64,000 nucleotides of DNA from Actinomycetes bacterium (lineage in GTDB: Bacteria; Actinomycetota; CALGFH01), in NCBI GenBank assembly GCA_036000965.1, contig DASYUT010000188.1, positions 1 through 64,000 of the forward strand, read 5' to 3'. The notes below the pieces were generated by a model. It did not search any database and was not told the DNA's origin. It saw nothing but the letters and a program-made list of their open reading frames with translations. How positions within the stretch are numbered: the stretch's first letter is position 1; each line of letters begins with the position of its first letter. This document shows, piece after piece, positions 43,235 to 54,460 of this stretch. A program made the position numbers and the translations under genes.

Positions 43235-44663
43235 GTTGGTACCTCCTGCGGCGATCGCCCGGGGGGCGGGGCGGCCGCCTCGCGGTCGGCTGGGGACCGG
43301 GCCGGGCCGGTGCCCGGGCTGCGTCCGCCCTCGCCTTCTGGGCCGGTGTCTGGCGTGCCCCACCATCACGCGCGGGCGGCCTTGCCGGCCGGCCGCCGTC
43401 GCCCGGGCGGGCGCCGGCCGGGGCGCGGCGGGGCGAGCCCGCCGCGGGACGGCGGCGGCCGCGGCGGTCGGCCGGCGCGGCCGTGGCGACCACCGCCGCC
43501 CGCGACCGCCAAGCCTCCTGCCTGGCCACGTTGAGCAGCATGCCGACCGCGGCCAGGAGCACGAGCATGCTGGAGCCTCCGGACGACACCAGCGGCAGCG
43601 GCACCCCGGTGATGGGCAGCACGCCGACCACCGCGCCGATGTTGACCAGCGCCTGGACCATGATCCAGACGGTGATGCCGCCGGCCAGGTAGCGGCCGAA
43701 CGAGTCGTGGGCACGCCTGGCCACCCGCACGCCGGCGTAGGCCAGGGTGACGAAGAGGGCGATGACCGCGAGGCTGCCGACCAGGCCCAGCTCCTCGCCG
43801 ATGATCGCGAAGATGAAGTCGGTGTGGGCGTTGGGCAGGAACGACCACTTGGCGTACGACTGGCCCAGGCCGACCCCGAGCAGCCCGCCCGAGCCGAGGG
43901 CCAGGCGGCCCTGGATGAGCTGGTAGCCGGCGGCCTGGTAGTCGGCCCCGGGGTCCAGGAACGAGGTCAGCCGGGCGCGCTGGTAGCCGCGCAGGGTCGC
44001 GTAGGCGGTGGTGAGGCCGAGGAGGCCGAGCCCCGTGAGCACGGCGACCGGCGCCCCCGCCAGGAACAGCAGGCTGAACGCGATCGAGCAGAGCAGCATG
44101 GTGGTGCCGAGGTCGGGCTCGGCCAGGACCAGCAGGGCGAGCAGGAGCATGACCGGGACGACCGGCACGAGCACGTGGCGGACGTCGCCGAGCAGGCGCT
44201 CCTTGCGGACCAGCACGTCGGCCGAGAACAGCAGCAGGGAGAGCTTGGCGAACTCGGCCGGCTGGAAGGTGAGCCCGCCAACCGCGATCCACCGGGTCGA
44301 GCCGTAGGCGGAGACTCCCCTCGGGTGCACCAGCACGAACACCAGCATGCCGGCCGACAGGACCAGCAGGGGCGCGCCAAGCCGCCGCCAGCGCCGGTAG
44401 TCGATCCAGCTGACCGCGAGCATCACCGCGACCCCGGCCACCGCCCAGGTCGCCTGCTTCTTGAAGTAGACGTAGGAGTCGCCGGTCTTGGCGAACGCCA
44501 TCACCGAGGAGGACGACAACACCATCACCAAGCCGATCGCGAGCAGCGTGCCGACCACCGCGAGCAGCAGGTAGTAGCTGGACCCGGACGCCGGGGTGGG
44601 CCGCCGCCCCCGGCGCGCGGCCAGGGCGCGGGCGAGCCCGTCAGGGACCGCGATGGGCGCCAT
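43224..44663 (-). CDS. ftsW: FtsW, SEDS-family peptidoglycan polymerase
   Basis: FtsW polymerises lipid II at the septum together with FtsI. The 479-residue protein has ten predicted helices. SEDS motifs include STRWIAVGGLTFQPAEFAKLSL, LAEPDLGTTMLL, GGLLGVGLGQSYAKWSFLPNAHTDFIFAIIGEELGL and GVLPITGVPLPLVSSGGSSM. After the last helix there is an Arg/Pro/Ala-rich cytoplasmic tail of about 90 residues. The ATG at 44663 lies 23 bases inside murD, and the 3' end overlaps murG, so all three are translated as a block. Confidence 0.97.
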   Translation of the reverse strand: MAPIAVPDGLARALAARRGRRPTPASGSSYYLLLAVVGTLLAIGLVMVLSSSSVMAFAKTGDSYVYFKKQATWAVAGVAVMLAVSWIDYRRWRRLGAPLLVLSAGMLVFVLVHPRGVSAYGSTRWIAVGGLTFQPAEFAKLSLLLFSADVLVRKERLLGDVRHVLVPVVPVMLLLALLVLAEPDLGTTMLLCSIAFSLLFLAGAPVAVLTGLGLLGLTTAYATLRGYQRARLTSFLDPGADYQAAGYQLIQGRLALGSGGLLGVGLGQSYAKWSFLPNAHTDFIFAIIGEELGLVGSLAVIALFVTLAYAGVRVARRAHDSFGRYLAGGITVWIMVQALVNIGAVVGVLPITGVPLPLVSSGGSSMLVLLAAVGMLLNVARQEAWRSRAAVVATAAPADRRGRRRPAAGSPRRAPAGARPGDGGRPARPPARDGGARQTPAQKARADAARAPARPGPQPTARRPPRPPGDRRRRYQHDT

Positions 44664-46110
44664 GGCCGCCGCCCCCCTCCCGGTGCCGCTGGGCCAGCCG
44701 GGCCACGCTGGCCGCGAACGCGTCGCCGCGCTCGGCGTAGTCGGTGAACATGTCCTGGCTGGCGCAGGCCGGCGCGAGCAGCACGGTGTCGCCCGGCTCG
44801 GCCAGGCCGAACCCGACCGTCACGGCCTCGCCGATCGAGGCGGCGCGCACCACCGGGCCGGCGAAGCCGGCCCGCTCGAGGGCGCCGGCCAGCTCGCCGG
44901 CGGCCTCGCCGAGCAGCACCACCCCGACCAGCCGGTCGAGCCCGGAGGCAACCACCTCGTCGAACCCGAGCCCCTTGTTACGGCCCCCGGCGACCCAGAC
45001 CACCCGGGGGAAGGCGGCGATGGCGCGCTGGGCGGCGTGCGGGTTGGTCGCCTTGGAGTCGTTCACGAACGTCACCCCGCGCACCTCGGCCACCTTGGCC
45101 AGCCGGTGCGGCCCGGCCCGGAAGGCGGCAACCGCCCTGGCCAGGGCGGCGGGGTGGGCGCCGAGGGCGAGGGCCAGCCCGGAGGCGGCGAGCGCGTTGG
45201 CCAGGTTGTGCCGGCCGGGCAGGCGCAGGGCGGCAACCCGCCACAGGCCGCCCTCGAGCCCGGGGACCTTGGACACGGCGATGCCGGCCTCGACCCCGAG
45301 CCCGCCGGGCTCGGCCCGGCCGGTGGTGAACGGTACCGGCCGGCCGGAGGCGTGCGCGGCCCAGGCGGCCACCTCGGGCTCGTCGGCCGCGTAGAGCGAC
45401 CAGTCGCCGCCGCTCTGGTTGGCCCACACCCGCGCCTTGGCCACCGCGTAGGCGTCCAGGTCCGGGTGCCAGTCGAGGTGGTCGGGGGCGAGGTTCAGCC
45501 ATGCCCCGGCGGCCAGGTGCAAGGTGTGGCAGAAGCGGAGCTGGAAGCTGGACAGCTCGACCACGACCGCGTCCGGCCGCGGCTTGGCCAGCACGGCGTC
45601 GACCAGGGGCAGGCCCAGGTTGCCGGCCGCCACGGTGGCGAGGCCCGTCGCGGCCAGCATGGCCGCGGCCAGCTCGGTGGTGGTGGTCTTGCCGTTGGTG
45701 CCGGTGACCCCGACCATCGGGGAGCCGGCGACGCGGGCGGCCAGCTCGACCTCGCTCCACACCGGGACGCCGGCGGCCAGGGCGGCCTGGATCACCGGGT
45801 GGCGCTCGGGCAGCCCGGGGGCGACGACCAGGAGCTGGCGCCCCTCGAGCAGGTCGACGGCGCCCGGCCCCAGGTGGGTCCTGACCCCGAGCGCGTCGAG
45901 GTCGCCGACCTCGAGGCGGACGGCGTCGTCGCAGGCGGTCACGTCGGCGCCGAACTCGGCCAGGTGCCTGGCGGCCGCCCGCCCGGACCGGCCCAGGCCG
46001 GCCACGAGCACGGGCAGCCCCGAGAACCACTCCGGCGAGCAGCGGTCGGGCCAGTCGCGCTTCAGGCGACCTGGCCAGCCCGACACGGAGAACAGCCGCG
46101 GCTCAGCCAC
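44641..46110 (-). CDS. murD: UDP-MurNAc-L-alanine-D-glutamate ligase
   Basis: MurD adds D-glutamate to UDP-MurNAc-alanine. The 489-residue ligase shows VLVAGLGRSGRAAARHLAE, VTGTNGKTTTTEL (ATP loop near residue 134), VVELSSFQLRF, NLAPDHLDWHPD, FVNDSKATNPHAA and the C-terminal LAPACASQDMFTDYAERGDAF. The start is GTG at 46110, overlapping the mraY end by eight bases. It lies between mraY and ftsW, as in the standard cluster. Confidence 0.97.
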   Translation of the reverse strand: MAEPRLFSVSGWPGRLKRDWPDRCSPEWFSGLPVLVAGLGRSGRAAARHLAEFGADVTACDDAVRLEVGDLDALGVRTHLGPGAVDLLEGRQLLVVAPGLPERHPVIQAALAAGVPVWSEVELAARVAGSPMVGVTGTNGKTTTTELAAAMLAATGLATVAAGNLGLPLVDAVLAKPRPDAVVVELSSFQLRFCHTLHLAAGAWLNLAPDHLDWHPDLDAYAVAKARVWANQSGGDWSLYAADEPEVAAWAAHASGRPVPFTTGRAEPGGLGVEAGIAVSKVPGLEGGLWRVAALRLPGRHNLANALAASGLALALGAHPAALARAVAAFRAGPHRLAKVAEVRGVTFVNDSKATNPHAAQRAIAAFPRVVWVAGGRNKGLGFDEVVASGLDRLVGVVLLGEAAGELAGALERAGFAGPVVRAASIGEAVTVGFGLAEPGDTVLLAPACASQDMFTDYAERGDAFAASVARLAQRHREGGGGHGAHRGP

Positions 46111-47170
46111 TGGTCCCCCCCTGGGCGATGAACTCGGCGTAGAACAGGCCGAGGCCGAAGGCCACGGCCAGCCCGGCGAGGATCCAGAACCGCACGATCA
46201 CGGTGAACTCGGGCCACTCCGACAGCTCGAAGTGCAGGTGGATGGGGGCCATCTTGAACACGCGGCGGTGCAGGATGCGGAACGAGGCGATCTGCAGGAT
46301 CACCGACAGGGTCTCCACCACGTAGATCCCGCCGAGCACGGCGAGCAGGAGCTGGGTGTTGGTGAACAGGGCGAGCGCGGCGAGGGTGCCGCCGAGCGCC
46401 AGCGAGCCGGTGTCGCCCATGAAGATCCGGGCCGGGGGCGCGTTCCACCACAGGAAGCCGGCGGTCGCGCCCATCATCGCGGCCGCGGCCACGGCCAGGT
46501 CCAGCGACTCGGTGGACTGGACGCGGTAGCAGCCGGCGGCGTTCAGGGGCGGCGCGAAGCAGGAGTGGCGGAACTGCCAGAAGGCGATCACCACATAGGC
46601 GCTGACCACCAGCACGGTCGAGCCAGAGGCGAGCCCGTCCATGCCGTCGGTCAGGTTCACGCCGTTGGAGGTCGCCGACACGATCAGGAAGACCCAGATC
46701 AGGAACAGGACGAGGGGCAGGGCGGTCCCGGCAAGGGGCCGGATGAACGAGACGCCCCGCCAGGCGTCGGCCCAGTACCAGGCGCCCATGCCCAGCCCGA
46801 CCGCGGCCAGCGCCTGCCCGGCGAACTTGGCCGTCTTGGTCAGGCCGAGGCTGCGCTGGTTGCGGATCTTCAGGTAGTCGTCGACGAAACCGACCGCGCC
46901 CAGGGCGACCATGGTGATCATCACCATGAGGCCGCCGGGGGTGAACGGCACCCTGATGAAGAAGTGGACGATCACGTAGCCGACGACCGCGCCGAGGATC
47001 ATCACCGTCCCGCCCATCGTCGGGGTGCCCCGCTTGGTCTGGTGGGAGTCGGGCAGGTCGACCTGGATGAGCTGGCCGAGCTCGCGGTGCCGGAACGTCC
47101 GGATGGCGAGCGGGGTGCCGACCAGCCCGACGGCCAGGGCCACGGCGGCGGCGATGAGGATGCCGACCAC
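46103..47170 (-). CDS. mraY: Phospho-MurNAc-pentapeptide transferase
   Basis: MraY makes lipid I by moving phospho-MurNAc-pentapeptide to undecaprenyl phosphate. The 355-residue protein has ten helices. It shows GTPTMGGTV, FVDDYLKIR with the DD pair, NLTDGMDGLASGS, FMGDTGSLALGG and MAPIHLHFELSEWPE. In the last motif the central residue of the usual PIHHHFE triad is Leu, an odd change in an otherwise invariant loop. The start is GTG at 47170, one base after the murF stop. Confidence 0.96.
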   Translation of the reverse strand: MVGILIAAAVALAVGLVGTPLAIRTFRHRELGQLIQVDLPDSHQTKRGTPTMGGTVMILGAVVGYVIVHFFIRVPFTPGGLMVMITMVALGAVGFVDDYLKIRNQRSLGLTKTAKFAGQALAAVGLGMGAWYWADAWRGVSFIRPLAGTALPLVLFLIWVFLIVSATSNGVNLTDGMDGLASGSTVLVVSAYVVIAFWQFRHSCFAPPLNAAGCYRVQSTESLDLAVAAAAMMGATAGFLWWNAPPARIFMGDTGSLALGGTLAALALFTNTQLLLAVLGGIYVVETLSVILQIASFRILHRRVFKMAPIHLHFELSEWPEFTVIVRFWILAGLAVAFGLGLFYAEFIAQGGTSG

Positions 47171-47171
47171 G

Positions 47172-48569
47172 TCAGCCGCTCCCGCCCGGCCCGTCGAGCA
47201 GGCGCTCGGCGACCCGGTCCAGGGCGACCACCCGGCTCGCCTTGACCAGGACGACGTCGCCCGGGCCGGTGCCGAGCGCCTGCTCGACGGCGGCCAGGGC
47301 GGCGTCGGCGTCGGCGGCCGCCACGGCCTCCTCGGGCCACATGCCCTCCATGCGGGCCGCGCGCACGATCACCTGGCCGAGCTCGCCCACCCCGACCAGG
47401 CGGTCGATGCCGAGCCGGGCAACCAGGCGGCCGATGCGGTCGTGCTCGGCCAGGGCGGTGTCGCCCAGCTCGGCCATCTCGCCGAGCACGGCCACGGTCC
47501 GCCGGCCGCCGCTGCCGGCGGCGGCGAGCGCCTTGAGCCCGGCCGCCATCGAGGTCGGGTTGGCGTTGTAGGCGTCGTTGATGACCGTGAGGCCGTCCGC
47601 CCGTCGGGTCACCTGCATCCGCGCGGGCGACAGGCTGGCCTTGCCGAGCCCGGCCGCGACCTCCTCCGGGCCCATGCCGAGCACGCCGGCGGCGGCCGCG
47701 GCGGCGAGCGCGTCGGAGACCAGGTGCTCCCCCACGACGGGCAGGGCGACGTCGGCGCCCACGCCCCCGGCGACCAGCCGGAACACGGCCCGGCCCTGGC
47801 CGTCGAGCTCCACCCCCTCGCCACGCACGTCGGCGCCGGCACCCAGGCCGAAGGTCACGACCCGGGCCGCGGTCCGCGCGGCCATGGCGGCCACCAGCGG
47901 GTCGTCGGCGTTCAGCACGGCCACGCCGTCGCCCGGGAGCCCCACCACCAGCTCGGCCTTGGCCTCTGCGACGGCCTGCCGGGAGCCGTACAGCCCGACG
48001 TGGGCCTCGCCGACGTTGAGGACGACGCCGACACCCGGGCGCGCCAGCCGGGCGAGCATGGCGATGTGGCCGGGGCCGCGGGCGCCCATCTCGACCACGA
48101 GGGCCTCGGTGGAGGGCTCCAGCCGGGCCAGGGTGAGGGGCAGGCCCACCTCGTTGTTGAACGAGGCCAGGTTGGCGACGGTCTCGAAGCGGGTGGCCAG
48201 GACGGCGGCGAGCAGGTCCTTGGTGGTGGTCTTGCCGACCGAGCCGGTGATCCCGACGACCCGGGCGCCCGACCGGGCGCGCACCTCGCCGGCCACCGCG
48301 GCCAGCGCGGCGAGCGGGTCGGCGACCTCGACCCGAGGGCCCCCGGTGACCGCGCCGGGGCGCGCCAGGCAGGCCACGGCACCGGCGACGAGGGCCTGGC
48401 CGGCATGGCGGGCACCGTCGGTGCGGCTGCCCCGCAGGGCGACGAACAGGCTGCCCGGGGAGGTCTCCCTGGAGTCGGTGGACAGACCGGTGACCAGCGT
48501 CGCAGGGTCGGCGTCGCACACCGCGCCCCTGGCCGCGACGGCCACCTCAGCCAGGGTGAGGCTGATCAC
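47172..48569 (-). CDS. murF: UDP-MurNAc-tripeptide-D-alanyl-D-alanine ligase
   Basis: MurF adds D-Ala-D-Ala to complete the pentapeptide. The 465-residue ligase shows STDSRETSPGSLFVALRG, VGITGSVGKTTTKDLL (ATP loop near residue 111), SFNNEVGLPLTLA, VVEMGARGPGHI, NDAYNANPTSM and VLGEMAELG. It starts at GTG 48569, which overlaps the stop of a 23-codon frame linking it to murE. The 18 bases before this start copy those around the murE stop, 68 bases upstream. Confidence 0.97.
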   Translation of the reverse strand: MISLTLAEVAVAARGAVCDADPATLVTGLSTDSRETSPGSLFVALRGSRTDGARHAGQALVAGAVACLARPGAVTGGPRVEVADPLAALAAVAGEVRARSGARVVGITGSVGKTTTKDLLAAVLATRFETVANLASFNNEVGLPLTLARLEPSTEALVVEMGARGPGHIAMLARLARPGVGVVLNVGEAHVGLYGSRQAVAEAKAELVVGLPGDGVAVLNADDPLVAAMAARTAARVVTFGLGAGADVRGEGVELDGQGRAVFRLVAGGVGADVALPVVGEHLVSDALAAAAAAGVLGMGPEEVAAGLGKASLSPARMQVTRRADGLTVINDAYNANPTSMAAGLKALAAAGSGGRRTVAVLGEMAELGDTALAEHDRIGRLVARLGIDRLVGVGELGQVIVRAARMEGMWPEEAVAAADADAALAAVEQALGTGPGDVVLVKASRVVALDRVAERLLDGPGGSG

Positions 48570-48637
48570 GGGCCGCCCCCGCTCGCAGCTGGTGCAGGTC
48601 CAGGACGGGTGCGGGCGGGTGCGGTGGGGCTGGTCAC
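48566..48637 (-). CDS. 23-residue linker frame between murE and murF
   Basis: A GTG overlapping the murE stop (GTGA at 48634-48637) opens a frame of 23 codons, Pro/Ala/Arg/Thr-rich, which ends in a TGA overlapping the murF GTG (48566-48569). The block AGCGGGGGCGGCCCGTGA occurs at both ends, so the frame probably arose by duplication of the murE-murF junction. It may only carry ribosomes from murE to murF; a function for the peptide itself is not suggested by its sequence. Confidence 0.5.
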   Translation of the reverse strand: MTSPTAPARTRPGPAPAASGGGP

Positions 48638-50154
48638 GGGCCGCCCCCGCTCGCCTGGCCGGCCAGGCGGTCGAGCTCCTCGGCGGCCACCGCGCGGTCG
48701 TCGAACCGGATCGTATGCCCACCGGCGAACTCCTGGCCCTGCTCGTGGCCCTTGCCGGCCACGATCACCGCGTCGCCCGGGCCGGCGGCGGCGAGCGCCT
48801 GCCTGATCGCGGCGCGCCGGTCGACCTCGACCGCCCACGCGCCGGGCGCCGCGGTGCGCCGGACGCCCTCGGCCACCTCGGCCACGATCGCATCGGGCGG
48901 CTCGGAGCGTGGGTTGTCGGAGGTGACGATGGCCAGGTCGGCCAGGCGCCCGGCGATCTCCCCCATGAGCGGCCGCTTGGCCCGGTCGCGGTCGCCGCCG
49001 CAGCCGAACACCACGATGAGCCGCTTGGCGGTGACGGCCCTGGCGGCCCGCAGGACGTTGTCGAGCGAGTCGGGGGTGTGGGCGTAGTCGACCAGCACGG
49101 TGAACGGCTGGCCGGCGTCGACCCGCTCGAAGCGGCCGGGCACGCCGGCCAGGCCGGCCAGGCCGGCGACGCCGGCGTCCAGGTCGATGCCGAGGGCGTC
49201 GGCCGCGGCCAGGGCGCCGAGCGCGTTGGCAACGTTGAAGTGGCCGGCCAGGCGGAGCCGGACCGTGCGCGACCCGGCCGGGCTGTCGAGCCGGAAGCTG
49301 CTGCCCTCGAGCGACGCGTCGACCGCCGAGGCCCGCCAGGCCGCCGCCGGGCCGGTCCCGGTGGTGACGACCGGGACCTCTCCGTCCGGCCCGGCCAGGC
49401 GCCGCCCGTAGGGGTCGTCGGTGTTGACCACCGCGAGCCCGGTGAACGCGCGGGTGAACAGCTTCCGCTTGGCCAGGAAGTACGCCTCGAGGTCGGGGTG
49501 GTAGTCGAGGTGGTCCTGGGTGAGGTTGGTGAACACGGCGGTCCGGAAGCGGGTCTGGTCGACCCGGCCCTGGGCCAGGCCGTGGCTGGACACCTCCATG
49601 GCCGCCGCCTGCACGCCGCTGTCGGCCATCTCGGCCAGCAGCCGCTGCAGATCGGGGGCTTCCGGGGTGGTGTGGGCGACCGGGCGGCGCTCCTGGCCGA
49701 CGCGCACCTCGACCGTGCCGATGACCCCGGGGACGAGCCCGGCGGCCCGGAAGATCGCCTCCAGCATGAAGGTGGTGGTGGTCTTGCCGTTGGTGCCGGT
49801 GACGCCGACCAGGTCCAGGCGGCGCGACGGCCGGCCGTAGAACGCGCCGGCCAGGGGCGCGAGCGCGGCCCGGACCGAGCCGACCAGGAGCTGGGGCGCG
49901 GCCAGGTCGAGCGGCCGCTCCACGCACAGGGCGGCCGCGCCGGCCGCACGCGCCGCCGGGGCCAGGTCGTGGCCGTCCACCCGCGCGCCGGGCACGCAGC
50001 AGAACAGCGCGCCAGGGATGACCCTGCGGGTGTCGAGCACGACGTCCGAGACGGCGGTCTCGCCGGCGCCCCGGACGGTACCGTGCACGGCGGCGGCGAG
50101 TGCGGTGAGGGGGACGCGCCTGGGCGTCAAGGTCATGAACGTGGGAACCCGCAT
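48634..50154 (-). CDS. murE: UDP-MurNAc-tripeptide synthetase (meso-DAP adding)
   Basis: MurE adds the third residue of the stem peptide. The DNPRSE motif in VTSDNPRSEPPDA is the signature for meso-diaminopimelate rather than lysine. Other motifs are VVLDTRRVIPGALFCCVPG, VTGTNGKTTTTFML (ATP loop), HTTPEAPDLQRLL, MEVSSHGLAQGRV and LVDYAHTPDSL. The start at 50154 (MRVPTF) gives 506 residues. ATG at 50136 is also possible; neither has a clear ribosome site. It follows ftsI after a 117-base gap. Confidence 0.95.
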   Translation of the reverse strand: MRVPTFMTLTPRRVPLTALAAAVHGTVRGAGETAVSDVVLDTRRVIPGALFCCVPGARVDGHDLAPAARAAGAAALCVERPLDLAAPQLLVGSVRAALAPLAGAFYGRPSRRLDLVGVTGTNGKTTTTFMLEAIFRAAGLVPGVIGTVEVRVGQERRPVAHTTPEAPDLQRLLAEMADSGVQAAAMEVSSHGLAQGRVDQTRFRTAVFTNLTQDHLDYHPDLEAYFLAKRKLFTRAFTGLAVVNTDDPYGRRLAGPDGEVPVVTTGTGPAAAWRASAVDASLEGSSFRLDSPAGSRTVRLRLAGHFNVANALGALAAADALGIDLDAGVAGLAGLAGVPGRFERVDAGQPFTVLVDYAHTPDSLDNVLRAARAVTAKRLIVVFGCGGDRDRAKRPLMGEIAGRLADLAIVTSDNPRSEPPDAIVAEVAEGVRRTAAPGAWAVEVDRRAAIRQALAAAGPGDAVIVAGKGHEQGQEFAGGHTIRFDDRAVAAEELDRLAGQASGGGP

Positions 50155-50271
50155 CGGAGGGCCGGGCGCCCGGCGGCGGGAACGCCGGGCCCCGCAGAAC
50201 GCTGGCCGACACCAGGGTGTGGGCCCGCGAAAGCCTAGCATCCGCGCCATGTCCCGGTGGCCTCGCCCGGG

Positions 50272-52176
50272 TCACAGTTCGTGTCGTCGCGGCGGCGCCG
50301 CGCCGGCCGGCCCGGGTCCGGGACCGCCGGCGGCAGCCGTCCCACCCGTGGTGGACGGCCCGGCGTCCGCGGTGGCCTCGCGCGCCTCAGGCGGGAGGAC
50401 CGGCCGGTCCGGCGGCACCTTGAGCCGGGCCAGGGCGTAGCCGGCCACCTCGCGGAACACCGGGGCGGCGACCACCCCGCCGAAGATCGCCTTGGCCGGC
50501 TGGTCGAGCACGACGGCGACGACCACGGCCGGGCGCTGGGCGGGCGCGAAGCCGATGAAGGAGGCCGTGTAGGCGCCCGGGAGGTAGCCGCGCCCCTTCG
50601 GGTTGGGCACGCGCGCGGTGCCCGTCTTGCCCGCGACCGACCAGTCGGCCAGGGCCGCCCCGGTCCCGGTGCCCTTGCCCTGCACCACGCCCTCGAGCAG
50701 GCGGGTCAGGGTGTGGGCGGTGCGGGCCGACAGCACCCGCCGGGCGGGCTTGCGCTCCACCGGCTGGAACCGCCCGCGCTGGTCGACCGTGCCGTGCAGG
50801 ATCGACGGGGGCGCGAGCACGCCGCCGTTGGCGACCGCGGCGTAGACCCCCGCCATCTGCAGGGAGGTGGCCGCCACACCCTGGCCGATCGCGTTGACCC
50901 CCAGGTCGGTGCAGCGCCAGTCGCGCACCGGGGTGACGATGCCCGCGGACTCGCCGGGCAGGTCCACGCCGGTGCGCCTGCCGTAGCCGAAGGCGCGCTC
51001 GGCCCTGGCCAGCCGCTGGGCGCCGAGCCGGGCGGCGACCTTGATGGTGCCGACGTTGGACGACTGGGCCACCACGTCCGCGAACGACATCGACTCGGTG
51101 GCGTGCTCGTGGGAGTCGCGGAAGGTCTTCACCCCGGGGCAGAGCTCGATCCGCGACGGGACCAGCATGCGGGTGCCCGGGGTGACGATGCCGGCCTCCA
51201 GCGCGGCCGCGGCCGTGATCGTCTTGTTGGTCGAGCCGGGCTCGAACACGTTCTCCACGGCCCGGTTGCGGACCGCGTCGGGCGTGGCCGCCGCGAACCG
51301 GTTGGGGTCGAAGCCGGGCACGTTGGCCATGGCCAGGACCTCGCCGGTGGAGGGGCTGAGGACCACCACCGAGCCGCCCTTGGCCTGCCACCTGCGCACC
51401 GCCAGGAACAGGGAGCGCTCGGCCACGAACTGCAGCTGCTGGTCGATGGTGAGGACCACGTCGGTGCCGGGCTGCGCCGGCTCCACCGAGCGGTGGCCCT
51501 GCGGGATGGGCCGGCCGGCCGGGTCCTGCTCGAGCAGCAGCCGGCCGGGTCGGCCCCGCAGCAGGGAGTCGTACTGCAGCTCGGTGCCGGCCAGGCCGCG
51601 GCCGTCGTCGCCGACGAACCCGAGCACCTGGGAGGCGACCGTGCCCGACGGGTAGTTGCGGACGGTGTCGTTCAGCACGCCGATCCCGGGCAGCCGGAGG
51701 CGCTCCACCGCCGCGCCCCGGGCGACCGGGATCTTCCTGGCCAGGTACAGCCAGGGCTTGCCGGAGGCGAGCTTCCTGTGCAGCTCGGCGGCGGGGCGGC
51801 GCAGCAGCGGGGCCAGGCGGCGGGCGCTGGCGGCCGGGTCGGTCACCAGCCGGGGCTGGGCGTAGACGGTGCGGGCGTCCACCGACAGGGCGAGGTCGCC
51901 GCCGTGGCGGTCGAAGACCCGGCCCCGGTCGGCCGGCAGCTCGACCGCGCGCAGGCGCTGCCTGGCCGCGGCCTGGTCCAGCGGGCCGGCATCGAGCACC
52001 TGCAGCACGACCAGCCGGCCAGAGATCGCGAGGAAGGCGAGCACCGTCGCGCCGAGCACGACCAGCAGCCGGTTCGCGCCGGTCGCCCGGCGCGAGCGCC
52101 GCCGGCGCACCCGCACCCCCCGAGGCACGGGACCTCGTCGCTGCTTCTGCACTGGCTCCCCCATCTCTCGGTGCAT
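50272..52176 (-). CDS. ftsI: Septal penicillin-binding protein (FtsI/PBP3 type)
   Basis: This is a monofunctional class B transpeptidase that crosslinks septal wall. The 634-residue protein has a basic cytoplasmic start, one helix (LLVVLGATVLAFLAISGRLVVLQ), a dimerisation domain opening with ELPADRGRVFDRHG, and the transpeptidase domain. Active-site motifs are SxxK as PGSTNKT (about residue 315), SxN as QSSNVGT (about 371) and KTG as AGKTGTAR (about 515). A Pro/Gly/Ala tail of about 45 residues ends it. The start is uncertain: ATG 52176, ATG 52164 or a later GTG. It lies 123 bases after ftsL. Confidence 0.95.
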   Translation of the reverse strand: MHREMGEPVQKQRRGPVPRGVRVRRRRSRRATGANRLLVVLGATVLAFLAISGRLVVLQVLDAGPLDQAAARQRLRAVELPADRGRVFDRHGGDLALSVDARTVYAQPRLVTDPAASARRLAPLLRRPAAELHRKLASGKPWLYLARKIPVARGAAVERLRLPGIGVLNDTVRNYPSGTVASQVLGFVGDDGRGLAGTELQYDSLLRGRPGRLLLEQDPAGRPIPQGHRSVEPAQPGTDVVLTIDQQLQFVAERSLFLAVRRWQAKGGSVVVLSPSTGEVLAMANVPGFDPNRFAAATPDAVRNRAVENVFEPGSTNKTITAAAALEAGIVTPGTRMLVPSRIELCPGVKTFRDSHEHATESMSFADVVAQSSNVGTIKVAARLGAQRLARAERAFGYGRRTGVDLPGESAGIVTPVRDWRCTDLGVNAIGQGVAATSLQMAGVYAAVANGGVLAPPSILHGTVDQRGRFQPVERKPARRVLSARTAHTLTRLLEGVVQGKGTGTGAALADWSVAGKTGTARVPNPKGRGYLPGAYTASFIGFAPAQRPAVVVAVVLDQPAKAIFGGVVAAPVFREVAGYALARLKVPPDRPVLPPEAREATADAGPSTTGGTAAAGGPGPGPAGAAPPRRHEL

Positions 52177-52299
52177 GCGGGGGTACAGCTGCTGGCCGTT
52201 CGCCCCCCGAACGGTGCTGCTCGAATGCGGGACCTTGCGGCAGGTCCGTGTGGCGTAGCGGTCCCCGGGAGCCGGGGAAGTGGCCCCCGGGGACCGGCG

Positions 52300-54324
<2,025 letters not shown>

Positions 54325-54460
54325 CGCAGGACGGACCCCCTGGAGACGGCTCTTTCATGGCTCTGAGCAGGCAAAATGAACGAATGCGAACGCGCGTTCG
54401 AGGCTTGCCCACCCAGTGCCCGTTTCTCCACTCCACTCCACCGCGGGGGCGGAACAGGGC

